Below, one piece after another: positions 36,478 through 44,813 of a stretch of DNA of 46,765 nucleotides. Under the pieces are notes generated by a model that saw only the letters and a list, made by a program, of their open reading frames with translations, was not told the DNA's origin and did no database searches. How positions within the stretch are numbered: position 1 is the first letter of the stretch; each line of letters begins with the position of its first letter. Origin of the DNA: an uncultured Alphaproteobacteria bacterium (GTDB taxonomy: Bacteria; Pseudomonadota; Alphaproteobacteria; RF32; CAG-239); NCBI GenBank assembly GCA_949297145.1, contig CASFQO010000008.1, positions 1 to 46,765 on the forward strand, written 5' to 3'. The position numbers and the translations under genes were made by a program.

Positions 36478-37561
36478 TCTCATTCTCCATTGTTTCAACA
36501 ACTATAACGCGGTTACCTTTATAATATGTCGCAATAGGCGCTGGTCTTGCACGAGCGAAAGCTCTAATCAGTGCAGAGCTTACATCTGCAAATTTACCCT
36601 TAAACATAACACCGGCACTTAAAATGTAATTTCTATTAGTATTCCATAGAAGTTTCCATCCAGACATGGCACTCCACTTTGTAAGAAGTTCACGAAGATT
36701 TTCACCTTCTTCTGCCTCCCAAGTCAAAACGGTATCATCACCGACCTGAATTTCGCTAATAGCAACATCTGTAAGAGCTTGTTTAGGTGTTCCGACTTCA
36801 GTAAATTCAATATTCTCATCATCAACATAATCGGCAATGTCAAATGAATCTTCTGTAAATTCAGATGTAATTACATCATCATTATCATCTATAATGTCAT
36901 CACAATTTTCTTCACAAACAATTTCGTATGTAGAGCCATCATCGGCAACACTTGTTCGTATTTGTTTAATTTCCTTTATCTCTGGCAATTTAATATTATC
37001 TGCGCGTCCGACATTGTTTTGCTTCTTCTTAATAGGTTGGTTCGAAACTGCCGAGGTCTTGGTGGTTTCTGGTAATTGTGGCTTTTGCTCTGCTAACTTA
37101 TAAGCATCCGGAGCCTCGTATGACTCAGGTCTTGTCTCTAACTCCAAAGTTTGTGTCTGGCTAAATACGCCATCATCAACAACGTATTTTGGTTTGCTGT
37201 TTTTTCTAATAGTATCACTAACTGTTACAGCTTGTATAACAACATCATTCTCAACATCTGGCTGAATGGTGGCTGTTAGATTATTGCCGGCAGCAGACTG
37301 TGTGTAAAGATGATCTCTTTGGGTTCGCTCTCCATAGGCCCTATAATCTGCTTCAGTTTTTGAATAATTAACAAGAGGTGTGTCGTTACAACTGATACCA
37401 TTTACACCGCAACGATTATTAGGATTTGTTGTGGCGTCAATAATAGGTGCATCACTCTCTGGAATAATAACATTATTCTGTTCTTGATGAGAAAAATTAC
37501 TGCAAGCAGAAAATCCACAAGCACATAATAAACAAAATGGTAATAAAAAACTTTTTTTCAT
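36467..37561 (-). CDS. TcpQ-domain lipoprotein (PilL-like)
   Basis: The 364-aa protein has a lipoprotein-like signal with Cys20, a long disordered middle rich in Asp, Glu, Thr and Pro (DDIIDDNDDVITSEF), and a C-terminal TcpQ-type domain (about residues 275-360; LTWEAEEGENLRELLTKW, SGWKLLWNTNRNYIL). TcpQ helps the secretin of the toxin-coregulated pilus to assemble, and R64 PilL ends in the same domain, just upstream of PilN as here. The ATG at 37561 follows AGGT. It is probably the secretin pilotin-like partner. Confidence 0.85.
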   Translation of the reverse strand: MKKSFLLPFCLLCACGFSACSNFSHQEQNNVIIPESDAPIIDATTNPNNRCGVNGISCNDTPLVNYSKTEADYRAYGERTQRDHLYTQSAAGNNLTATIQPDVENDVVIQAVTVSDTIRKNSKPKYVVDDGVFSQTQTLELETRPESYEAPDAYKLAEQKPQLPETTKTSAVSNQPIKKKQNNVGRADNIKLPEIKEIKQIRTSVADDGSTYEIVCEENCDDIIDDNDDVITSEFTEDSFDIADYVDDENIEFTEVGTPKQALTDVAISEIQVGDDTVLTWEAEEGENLRELLTKWSAMSGWKLLWNTNRNYILSAGVMFKGKFADVSSALIRAFARARPAPIATYYKGNRVIVVETMENENAY

Positions 37562-37665
37562 CTTTTGACCTATCTTTAAATCCAACCTAACACTACATTA
37601 AATATTAAAAAATAATAAATCAAGCGTAACGCTTTATTTATAAAACGTTTTGTTGATTAATCCTA

Positions 37666-39072
37666 CTAAAAGTCCTGTTTTTGCACCTTTATTGTCCTTA
37701 TAATAAAAGTATTGGGTTCTGTTAATGAAAAAACAGTATCAACTTTTTTGAAGTCCACACCATTATTCATAAAAATTGTATAGAGAAGATTCAGACGCTT
37801 GCGCTGCAAATCAATAGGAGCTGTGGCATCAAGGCGTATTTGCAAATAAGTGTGCCCCTCTTTAGTCTTCTCAGAAAAGGCTTTTAGCCAACGCAGCGTT
37901 TGACCTGAAATTTCAGCTCTTTCGGGCTGAAAGTAAAGCTTGAGCTCAGAAGGTATAATCTTGTTTTTTGCTTGCTCTTTCTGTGTCTCTTGTATTGTTT
38001 CATAAAAGCTAACTAGGGCATCATTAGATGAAAGAGAAGATTTTTTGTCTGTGTTGGCATGATCTCCTTGACTGCTATAAGATGGTGTAGCTTTTCTTTT
38101 GGGAACGGAATTTTCTGCTGTGGCGCTTTTGCTGTTTGTTGAAAACCAAGAAGATATATTACTTAGTAGTCCCTTATCCTCTTTGTTGATAGACTTTTGT
38201 GCTGCTTGATCTGGCTCAATTTTTGAAATAATTTTTGGTGCTTGAGTTAAAGGGAGTGTTTGCTCTGACGAAACGGTCTTCTTCGAAGATGTAGAAGAAG
38301 ATGCTGCTGTATCTTTAACCGGCTTTTGAGGGGTGATAAAAGTGGGTGTTAAATTTTCATCATTGAGAATTTCGTCTGGAATTGGAAAAATAATACTTTG
38401 TTTGATTCTTTCGGCAACTTTATAAGAAAGTTCTTCCTCACCAGATGCAAGCTGCTTCGGGCTGTCTGAAAGTATTTGCTGAGGATTTTGTATAGCGTAG
38501 TCTTCTAATAGTTTTTTATTTTTTATATGTTTGCTCCCTTTAGCAACAACCCAAGGTGAATCAAAAACATCATTGTCGGAATTAGGCGTAATTTGAGAGG
38601 GTAATAGTGCTATTTTATTATTATCGGTATCCCCTTGAGAAATAACAGCATTGGGAGTTTGTGTGTCTTTGCTAAAGTCAATAGGAATTTGATTGCCAAT
38701 ATTTATATTTAAAATCTCATCATCCTCTGAGCCTTCTATATTTTCAGGCGCGTAAACAATATCGGAATTAGGCGCTTCTGCCGATGTGAAGGTGTTGTCT
38801 TGGGAAAAGTTTGCAAGCTTTATCTCCGCGGGTCTTTTATTATCAAAAGATTCAACACCGCTATCGGCAGAAAGCAAAGAGTGTTTTTGCACATTAGCAA
38901 AAACAGTTTGAGAGTGTTGAATGGTATCTTTTTTAAATAAATCGATTTTAACATCAGATGCACGAGCATAAGTCGCATTGTGAAGAGCTGATGAAGACAG
39001 TAAATGCCCGGTTAATGATACACTAACCAGAGATAAACTAAATCCCAAAATGAAACCTCTAAAAGCTCTCAT
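37666..39072 (-). CDS. Envelope protein, possible OmpA-like C-terminus
   Basis: The 468-aa protein has an N-terminal hydrophobic segment (about residues 8-28), a long Ser/Lys/Thr-rich low-complexity middle, and a folded C-terminal stretch of about 90 residues (LKLYFQPERAEISGQTLRWL, YLQIRLDATAPIDLQRKRL) that recalls an OmpA-like peptidoglycan-binding or similar fold. Its family is not recognised. It is the first gene of the pil-side transcript, 104 nt upstream of the TcpQ-domain gene, and is divergent from the pilin genes. Its ribosome binding site (GGGATG) is distant. It may anchor the pilus machine to the cell wall. Confidence 0.65.
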   Translation of the reverse strand: MRAFRGFILGFSLSLVSVSLTGHLLSSSALHNATYARASDVKIDLFKKDTIQHSQTVFANVQKHSLLSADSGVESFDNKRPAEIKLANFSQDNTFTSAEAPNSDIVYAPENIEGSEDDEILNINIGNQIPIDFSKDTQTPNAVISQGDTDNNKIALLPSQITPNSDNDVFDSPWVVAKGSKHIKNKKLLEDYAIQNPQQILSDSPKQLASGEEELSYKVAERIKQSIIFPIPDEILNDENLTPTFITPQKPVKDTAASSSTSSKKTVSSEQTLPLTQAPKIISKIEPDQAAQKSINKEDKGLLSNISSWFSTNSKSATAENSVPKRKATPSYSSQGDHANTDKKSSLSSNDALVSFYETIQETQKEQAKNKIIPSELKLYFQPERAEISGQTLRWLKAFSEKTKEGHTYLQIRLDATAPIDLQRKRLNLLYTIFMNNGVDFKKVDTVFSLTEPNTFIIRTIKVQKQDF

Positions 39073-39201
39073 AAATAAAAATACATCCCAACTCTAAAAA
39101 CTTAGCTTAAATTTTAACCATATTTTAAACATTAAATAAACTCATAAGCAAGCATATTTACAAACTAATAACAACAAAATGACGAAGAATATCAGATAAA
39201 A

Positions 39202-39241
39202 TAACAAAAAGTAACAAGAGTCCTGTATGAAGTTTTTGTTA
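39202..39241. promoter_or_regulatory. Inverted repeat TAACAAAAA-N22-TTTTTGTTA upstream of first pilin
   Basis: Arms at 39202-39210 and 39233-39241 are perfectly complementary with a 22-bp spacer. The right arm is 83 bp before the -10 element of the pilin promoter. The same repeat, with an 11-bp spacer, lies upstream of the second pilin (39852-39880), and flanking bases (GTTACAGA) also match. A shared regulator site is plausible. The remainder of 39073-39362 is AT-rich without other recognisable features. Confidence 0.6.
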
Positions 39242-39301
39242 CAGAAATAAAAATTAAATAAAAACAATATGATAGTGTAAGGTTGATGTGAGTCAAAAGA
39301 C

Positions 39302-39330
39302 TTGAATTTTTTTTAAATTTGCTGTAAAGT
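39302..39330 (+). promoter_or_regulatory. Sigma70-like promoter of first VirB2-like pilin
   Basis: TTGAAT at 39302-39307 and TAAAGT at 39325-39330 are separated by 17 bp, 32 nt before the start codon. The pilin gene has a strong AGGAG site. Confidence 0.6.
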
Positions 39331-39362
39331 AATAAATGTATAATGAATTTAGGAGAACTGAT

Positions 39363-39713
39363 ATGAAAAATTTAAAGAAGATGTTCGTACTCTGCTCTCT
39401 GGCACTTGTATTTACAGTGTTGCTCGCAGATGCATCATTCGCTGAAGACAGTGTTATGCAGACAGGTATGAAGAAAGCCTTACAATTGTTTGTACATATT
39501 AAAACAATTATTTTCGTTGTAGGTGCTTTCGGTTTGATCGGTATTGCATTCCAAGCTATTTTTGGAAAAGTAAAATGGACATGGTTTGCTGGTTTGGCAG
39601 TAGGTTTGGCTATTTTGGCTGCAGCCGGTGCTATCGTAAACTATGCAACAGGTGGCAACATCGACTCAACACAGACTGGTGATACATTTAGTAACTCTGG
39701 TACTGGTGTATAA
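39363..39713 (+). CDS. virB2: VirB2/TrbC-like pilin 1
   Basis: A 116-aa protein with a signal peptide (cleavage likely after ASFA) and two membrane helices separated by a short polar turn (FGKVKWTWF), the layout of VirB2/TrbC pilin subunits. The C-terminus is Thr/Ser/Gly-rich. The ATG at 39363 has AGGAG upstream; a longer reading from 39336 does not. It has its own promoter and a terminator directly after it, so it is probably expressed as a single-gene, high-level transcript. Two related genes follow. Confidence 0.8.
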   Translation: MKNLKKMFVLCSLALVFTVLLADASFAEDSVMQTGMKKALQLFVHIKTIIFVVGAFGLIGIAFQAIFGKVKWTWFAGLAVGLAILAAAGAIVNYATGGNIDSTQTGDTFSNSGTGV

Positions 39714-39732
39714 TAGTAAACGAACAAAAAAG

Positions 39733-39757
39733 GGAGCGCATTTGCGCTCCTTTTTTT
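39733..39757 (+). terminator. Strong terminator after first pilin gene
   Basis: GGAGCGCA / TGCGCTCC (8-bp stem, tight loop) is followed by T7, 20 nt after the pilin 1 stop codon. It separates pilin 1 from pilin 2 and virB3-virB4 and would keep pilin 1 mRNA abundant and monocistronic. Confidence 0.88.
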
Positions 39758-39851
39758 ATGCTCTTTTCTTTTTATAAATAAACAAATTTCAAAAAGGTGC
39801 TGTGCAAAAAAATAAAAAAGGATATATTGGAAATATCTAAAATAAGACGAA

Positions 39852-39880
39852 TAACAAAAAAGAGTGTGAAATTTTTGTTA
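39852..39880. promoter_or_regulatory. Inverted repeat TAACAAAAA-N11-TTTTTGTTA upstream of second pilin
   Basis: Arms at 39852-39860 and 39872-39880, spacer 11 bp. The right arm lies 82 bp before the -10 of the second pilin promoter, nearly the same distance as at the first pilin. A direct repeat AAAACATATAGA(T/G)GG also occurs at 39900-39914 and 39970-39984. Confidence 0.6.
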
Positions 39881-39959
39881 CAGAGAAATAAATGTATTAA
39901 AAACATATAGATGGATAAAAAAATATAATTTTTTTTTTCTGGATATTTTTAACAAATTG

Positions 39960-39968
39960 TGATATACT
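39960..39968 (+). promoter_or_regulatory. Extended -10 promoter of second pilin operon
   Basis: TGA-TATACT at 39960-39968 fits an extended -10 (TGn plus TATAAT-like). No good -35 is seen, so an activator may be needed; it is 24 nt before the pilin 2 start codon. Confidence 0.5.
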
Positions 39969-39992
39969 TAAAACATATAGAGGGAGGTTTAG

Positions 39993-40319
39993 ATGATGCA
40001 AAGAGATAATAAAATTTTCTACGCATTGACGATTCTTATATTGCTGGCTCCTTCAGCAGCAAATGCAGCAGGAGCATTTGGCTCATTGATTGCATCTGGA
40101 CAAGAGATTTTTACAGGTTTACGCGAAATTATTTATCCAGCATCCGCTGTAGGAATTATCGCAGTATGTATTGGTGGTTTTTTTGGAAACATCAACTGGA
40201 AATGGTTGACCGCAATCATATTAGGGTTAGTCGTAATTAGTTTATGCGCAGGATTTGTTGCGATGTTCGCTCCAAATGGGGCGTCATCAATAGCCAGTGA
40301 TATTGCTTTAGGAACATAG
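39993..40319 (+). CDS. virB2: VirB2/TrbC-like pilin 2
   Basis: A 108-aa protein with a signal peptide (AANAAG region, residues to about 24) and two membrane helices around a FGNINWKWL turn, parallel to pilin 1 (FGKVKWTWF). It starts with ATGATG behind a strong GGGAGG. It is the first gene of an operon with pilin 3, 11 nt downstream, and probably virB3 and virB4. The three pilins are diverged paralogues; which one forms the pilus shaft is not known. Confidence 0.75.
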   Translation: MMQRDNKIFYALTILILLAPSAANAAGAFGSLIASGQEIFTGLREIIYPASAVGIIAVCIGGFFGNINWKWLTAIILGLVVISLCAGFVAMFAPNGASSIASDIALGT

Positions 40320-40330
40320 GAGAATTTAAG

Positions 40331-40690
40331 ATGAAAAAAAATAGTATTTTTTTCTGTGTCATATTTGCAGTGGTGATGTTGTTGATGTGTGAAGATGCAA
40401 TGGCGGCAGGAGGTGTTTTTGCATCGTTACGAGGAAAAACAATATCTTTTGCATCTCAATTACGAGTATTTGCATATGCAATTTCTTGCTTTGGAATAGT
40501 AATGTTCACATTTCTGGCAATTAGTGGTAAAATTAATTTTAAACACTTAGGTTACATATTTATTAGTTTATTTATGTTATCAGCAACAGGTGCTCTAATT
40601 GATTATTTTACGGGAAGCCACGCAAAATTAAAAACAGAATTTCATGATACATACATGAATACAGTGTCACATAGCAGTTTGGGAAGCTAG
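40331..40690 (+). CDS. virB2: VirB2/TrbC-like pilin 3
   Basis: A 119-aa protein with a signal peptide ending AMAAG and two membrane helices around SGKINFKHL, matching the turn of pilins 1 and 2. The C-terminal tail (HAKLKTEFHDTYMNTVSHSS) is longer and more charged than in the others. A GGAGAA site precedes the ATG. It may be a minor pilin or a variant subunit. Confidence 0.72.
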   Translation: MKKNSIFFCVIFAVVMLLMCEDAMAAGGVFASLRGKTISFASQLRVFAYAISCFGIVMFTFLAISGKINFKHLGYIFISLFMLSATGALIDYFTGSHAKLKTEFHDTYMNTVSHSSLGS

Positions 40691-40701
40691 AAAATCAAAA
40701 G

Positions 40702-40723
40702 ATAACTATAACAAAATAGTTAT
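40702..40723. repeat. Short inverted repeat between pilin 3 and virB3
   Basis: ATAACTAT and ATAGTTAT form an 8-bp stem with a 6-nt loop, 11 nt after the pilin 3 stop. The following sequence has only a short T run, so it may be an attenuator or mRNA-processing hairpin rather than a full terminator. Confidence 0.45.
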
Positions 40724-40786
40724 AATTTAACAAATTTTAAGATTTTCAGGCTTAATATGCTTTATATAGACAGAGGATTTTAAGCC

Positions 40787-41077
40787 ATGAAAGACATAAT
40801 TTTAAAAGCAGTAGCCAATCCGCCTAAATTATTTTGGGGGCCGGTTTTGCCGACAGCATTAAATGCAGGACTACAGATTCCTTTTATGTTTATGGCCATA
40901 GGAATGGGCGATGTGAATCCTTTAGTCTTTATAGTGAGTATTGTAACCGGGCATTTAATAGTTGTCGCACTTGGAGCAAAAGATCCGCATCTATCCGGAA
41001 TGATTCAAGCATTTGGGCAAACGAATATAGTGCCGCAGAATTTATACAAAGTGAAAGGGCATAAATTTGAACCTTGA
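40787..41077 (+). CDS. virB3: VirB3-like inner-membrane protein
   Basis: A 96-aa protein with a hydrophobic N-terminal half (two helices, about residues 20-65) and a C-terminal polar tail, of VirB3/TrbD size. The segment VANPPKLFWGPVLPTALN near the N-terminus and the ALGAKDPHL stretch are typical of the family. It overlaps virB4 by 11 nt. VirB3 associates with VirB4 to help pilus formation. Confidence 0.85.
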   Translation: MKDIILKAVANPPKLFWGPVLPTALNAGLQIPFMFMAIGMGDVNPLVFIVSIVTGHLIVVALGAKDPHLSGMIQAFGQTNIVPQNLYKVKGHKFEP

Positions 41078-43520
41078 TTTTGATTTCTACACGTTATTTA
41101 TGGCAGGGCTGCAGAGTGCAGATGCTTTTGTGGCAACTTTTGGTATTATATCGGCAGCGGCAATAGCGGTATCATTAGTTTCTAAAATAGGAACGTGGGT
41201 TTTGCCTCAACCAAGTGAATCACGTGTAGCAGACTTTTTGCCTTTTGACAGCTTATTATCGGATGGATCAACTTTAAGATGCAGTAATGGCACTTATGTA
41301 AGAGTATTTAAAGTTGAGGGTGTCGATTTAACATCAGCCAGAGAAGAAACGATTTTATCTATGTTTGAAGCAAGAAAATCGTGGTTAGATAATATGGCAG
41401 ATTTACAAGTAACCTGCCGCGTCATAACTATTCGAGAACGTGTGCCAATGGAACAAAATAAAGCAGATTTTGGAAATAAGTGGCTCAAAATTGTTGATGA
41501 CACGTGGCGTGAAAACTTAAGCCGGGTATATAAAAACGATCACTACATAATTCTATCAATAGAAGACCGTAAAGATGCTGTAAAAGACTTAAACTATGCC
41601 TCACAATCAGTAATGGCAAACTTGAATGACTACGGAATAAAAGTTATGTACGAAGATGATGACAGTTCCGCAGACATGAGTCCGGTGTATCCCTTTGTCA
41701 GAATATTAAACCCAATAAGTAAACCTTTGCCAAAAGTAAGAGGGGCCCAGGGGTTTCAACTCAAAGAAATGTTGAGCTCTGATGGCATTCACTTTACGGG
41801 AGAAGAGGGGATAATAAAATTCTTTTCGGGCGGTAAAGAAAAGTTTGCATTAACAATGGGCATAAGAAACTCCGGAGACTATATGGATGAAAGTATGATA
41901 TCATCCTTATTGGCTATAGACTGTGAGTTAACAGTTTTACACCACATCCATCCATTATTTAAGCCAAAAGCAAGAATGATTCTGGTTCAACAACAAAAAA
42001 TGGCAGAAGTAACAAGTTTTTCGTCAGATGTTGTTGCTCAATATAGTGAAGCACTTGCAGCAATTGAAGATAGTGATGCTGACCATCAATCTCTTGTAGA
42101 GTACTCTATGAGCTTTATACTAAAAGGGGATTCTATAAAAGAGATAGAGTTTGGGGAAAGCGAAGTGCAAAGAATATGTCGTTTATTCAGTGTAACACCT
42201 GTTAGGGAAAATTGGATTGCACAAGCAACATTTTTTAACCAATTTCCGGGATATGATACATGTGGCAGAACGTATTTTTACCTGTCAAGAATTGTGTCAC
42301 TAGCTGTGTCATTTGAACAATTGTCAACAGGTTTGCCGCGCAGTGACTGGGGTGAAGGCGCAATTACAGTATTCAGAACAATGAGCGGTTCTCCATATAG
42401 ATTCCAATTTCATATATCGGCAGCAGAATCAGCCGTTGCGCACTGCTGTATAGTTGGACCGACCGGACAAGGTAAAACAACATTACTGACCTTCTTGGCA
42501 GGACAAGCCATGCGTCATGGAGATTTAAAAGTATACTTCTTTGATAGACACCGTGGTGCAGAAATTTTCACCCACATGGTTAAAGGGGCATATGTTGGTT
42601 TTAGTGGTGATAGAAAGAATGTATCGTTAAATCCGTTTGATTCAAGAGATACAATGAGCAACCGTGCATTTTTACGTAATTGGCTAAAAGCGATTACCAT
42701 GGCAAATGATGCTTTATCAGAAAGAGAAGCTGCGCGAGCTGTCACCACAGCATTTGATTATTTGCGTCCGGAAGAAAGAGTGCTAAAAAATCTATATAAA
42801 AGCTGTTTTTCACCAACAGGAACGATGCGTCGTGAACTCTACAGATGGGTAAATCCGGATCAATACGGAAATATATTTAATGCAGAGCATGATAGTTTGG
42901 ATTTAAGCTCTAATAGATTTGTAGCTTTTGATTTTACAGAAATATTCGACGATGATATTTTAGCAGCAGCATCAATTAGCTATATTATGCACAGGATTCA
43001 ATCAGAAAGTACCGAAACAGGTGCCCCAGCATTAATTATGATTGATGAAACAGCGCCGATGTTAAAACATGAAATGTTTAGAGACAACTTCATCAAAGGT
43101 CTACAAGAAGGACGTAAAAAACGTCAGGCTTACCTTTGTGCATTTCAACAGCCAAATATTGTAGATACATTAGGAGTAGGAGATGCAGTCAGAGGCCAGT
43201 GTAAAACAATGATATTCTTCAGAAATACCCAAGCAACACCGGAATCATATGCAAAATGGAATTTGACAGACAGTGAATACGATTTTATCAGCGGTAAATC
43301 ATATAGAGATTGCCCATATGCAATACTCTTGAAGCGTCCGGACGCGGGAGAAAACGGAGAAGGTGAGTCAGTGATACTGGATGTAAATTTAAGCGGATTA
43401 GGCCCATATCTGAAACTATACAATTCTGGTATTAAGAATGTCTTGCTAGTAGACAGCCTTGTAAAAGAGTTTGGAGAAGATGGATTCGTAACCAAGTATC
43501 TCAATGGAGTAGGGGCATAA
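41067..43520 (+). CDS. virB4: VirB4-type secretion ATPase
   Basis: An 817-aa protein of the VirB4/TraC family, the core ATPase of type IV secretion. Walker A is GPTGQGKT (residues 464-471), Walker B ends in IDE (Asp660 and Glu661), and DRHRGAEIF and QEGRKKR segments follow the family. The start is TTG at 41067 with AAAGGG 6 nt upstream, inside the virB3 end. An N-terminal membrane segment is seen (about residues 8-50). Its presence with VirB2-like pilins and VirB3 identifies the plus-strand cluster as VirB-type. Confidence 0.93.
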   Translation: MNLDFDFYTLFMAGLQSADAFVATFGIISAAAIAVSLVSKIGTWVLPQPSESRVADFLPFDSLLSDGSTLRCSNGTYVRVFKVEGVDLTSAREETILSMFEARKSWLDNMADLQVTCRVITIRERVPMEQNKADFGNKWLKIVDDTWRENLSRVYKNDHYIILSIEDRKDAVKDLNYASQSVMANLNDYGIKVMYEDDDSSADMSPVYPFVRILNPISKPLPKVRGAQGFQLKEMLSSDGIHFTGEEGIIKFFSGGKEKFALTMGIRNSGDYMDESMISSLLAIDCELTVLHHIHPLFKPKARMILVQQQKMAEVTSFSSDVVAQYSEALAAIEDSDADHQSLVEYSMSFILKGDSIKEIEFGESEVQRICRLFSVTPVRENWIAQATFFNQFPGYDTCGRTYFYLSRIVSLAVSFEQLSTGLPRSDWGEGAITVFRTMSGSPYRFQFHISAAESAVAHCCIVGPTGQGKTTLLTFLAGQAMRHGDLKVYFFDRHRGAEIFTHMVKGAYVGFSGDRKNVSLNPFDSRDTMSNRAFLRNWLKAITMANDALSEREAARAVTTAFDYLRPEERVLKNLYKSCFSPTGTMRRELYRWVNPDQYGNIFNAEHDSLDLSSNRFVAFDFTEIFDDDILAAASISYIMHRIQSESTETGAPALIMIDETAPMLKHEMFRDNFIKGLQEGRKKRQAYLCAFQQPNIVDTLGVGDAVRGQCKTMIFFRNTQATPESYAKWNLTDSEYDFISGKSYRDCPYAILLKRPDAGENGEGESVILDVNLSGLGPYLKLYNSGIKNVLLVDSLVKEFGEDGFVTKYLNGVGA

Positions 43521-43525
43521 TTTTA

Positions 43526-43554
43526 TTGACAAAAATAAGAAAAAGTGCTAAAAT
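43526..43554 (+). promoter_or_regulatory. Sigma70 promoter before first coiled-coil secreted gene
   Basis: A perfect TTGACA at 43526-43531 and TAAAAT at 43549-43554 are separated by 17 bp, between virB4 and the next gene. This is the best promoter match in the window and would allow the downstream genes to be expressed independently of virB4. Confidence 0.8.
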
Positions 43555-43587
43555 CACATCATTAAATATTATTTAAGAGGGGGAATT

Positions 43588-44748
43588 ATGGTCAAAAATA
43601 AGCTGTTTAAATTTGTTATTTTAACCTGTGCCATAATATCGAATAAGCCGGCGCAAGCATTTTGGCCTGTGATGGACTTTGGTGAAGTACCGCAAATCGT
43701 TTCAAGTTTCACAACTGCTAGCTCTTCTTTAAAGGAAAATATTGGGCAATTGACAGAACTAAAAGATGCTGTCAAAGCTATGGGGGATAAGATTGATAAT
43801 CTAGCTCAATTTGGCCAAGATTTAAGAAGTACTGTTACAGATATAAAAGATGTGGCAACAGATACAGTGGATGGTGTAAATGAAAATCTAGGCACAGATA
43901 TCGAAATACCTGAAAGTGTCAATAAAGGCTTTGAAATGACCAATGACGTTTTGGGTGATGGATTAAATGACGTAATAAATGACACACAAAACACCTTAAA
44001 TACCGGAGAAAATCTGATAGATAAAGGAAATTCCGGAATAACATCTTTTCAGAGTGCAACGAAAAAAGCAGATGAAGGTATGAAGAAATTAGAAGAAAAA
44101 AATGAAGCAGAAAAGGCTAAACGAGAACAGAAAAAACAAGAACAGCAAAAGACAGAACCTGTAGAAGAGGAAGAAGAAGAGGAGGAAATTCCAGATGCTT
44201 CAGTTTCTGATTCGCAAGAAGATATAATAGCAAATCTGGAAGCTTTTGAAGAAGATAGCAAACAAATAATAGCTCGAATGAATGATGTATTGGATACATC
44301 AATAAGCACCTTAAATAAGTCAGCCAAGAGTACAGATAAAATATTAGAAAATTTGGAACGCGCAGTTAAAGAAACGGAGCAGTTAGAACAAAGTGATAAG
44401 GACATATTAACTAAAAAAATAGCAGATTTAAGAATAAAACAGCAAAATTTATCTGATAGAAACATCGCATTGATAGAAAATGCAAAAGAAAGCTACAATA
44501 TAGAATGTCAAAATAAGTTATTGGATGGAATGAGTAATTACAAAAAGGCCATAGAAGGCTACTTTAGAGGCGATGTGGCTAAAAAAGATGTAATAAAACA
44601 AGGTGAAGATTTAAAAATAGCTGTAGCTCAAATAAATGCATCTATTGATAAACAAGCAATAGCCGCGCAGCGCAAAGAGATAGATAATATCAAAACAGAA
44701 ATACAGGCTATTGCTGTAGAAATAAATGCAAAGAAAAAGCTGGAATAA
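43588..44748 (+). CDS. Secreted coiled-coil protein in VirB5/TrbJ position, 1
   Basis: A 386-aa protein with a signal peptide (cleavage after PAQA, residue about 24), then FWPVMDFGE and a mainly helical mature part with a charged region holding eight consecutive Glu (residues 193-200). It sits right after virB4, where virB5/trbJ often lies, but primary-sequence similarity to VirB5 is not clear. The N-terminal module and the C-terminal region (SYNIECQNKLLDGMSNYKKA) match the next gene, so the two are paralogues. The start has GAGGGGG upstream and its own promoter. Confidence 0.7.
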   Translation: MVKNKLFKFVILTCAIISNKPAQAFWPVMDFGEVPQIVSSFTTASSSLKENIGQLTELKDAVKAMGDKIDNLAQFGQDLRSTVTDIKDVATDTVDGVNENLGTDIEIPESVNKGFEMTNDVLGDGLNDVINDTQNTLNTGENLIDKGNSGITSFQSATKKADEGMKKLEEKNEAEKAKREQKKQEQQKTEPVEEEEEEEEIPDASVSDSQEDIIANLEAFEEDSKQIIARMNDVLDTSISTLNKSAKSTDKILENLERAVKETEQLEQSDKDILTKKIADLRIKQQNLSDRNIALIENAKESYNIECQNKLLDGMSNYKKAIEGYFRGDVAKKDVIKQGEDLKIAVAQINASIDKQAIAAQRKEIDNIKTEIQAIAVEINAKKKLE

Positions 44749-44813
44749 TTAACGTATTATCAAGAAGTTTAAGATAATTAGTAAGTAATTAAGATTATTA
44801 GGGAGGACGCGAT

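Noticed and set aside
37622-37634. AAGCG/CGCTT hairpin after the envelope protein gene
   Set aside because: Five-bp stem with a 3-nt loop in AT-rich sequence; not enough to call a terminator in the middle of the probable pil operon.
40834-41064. Plus-strand 76-aa frame inside virB3
   Set aside because: Out-of-frame shadow of virB3 with no ribosome binding site.
44049-44465. Minus-strand 138-aa Ser/Phe-rich frame inside the first coiled-coil gene
   Set aside because: It is the antisense shadow of Glu/Lys-rich codons, has no ribosome binding site, and lies wholly inside a well-supported gene.
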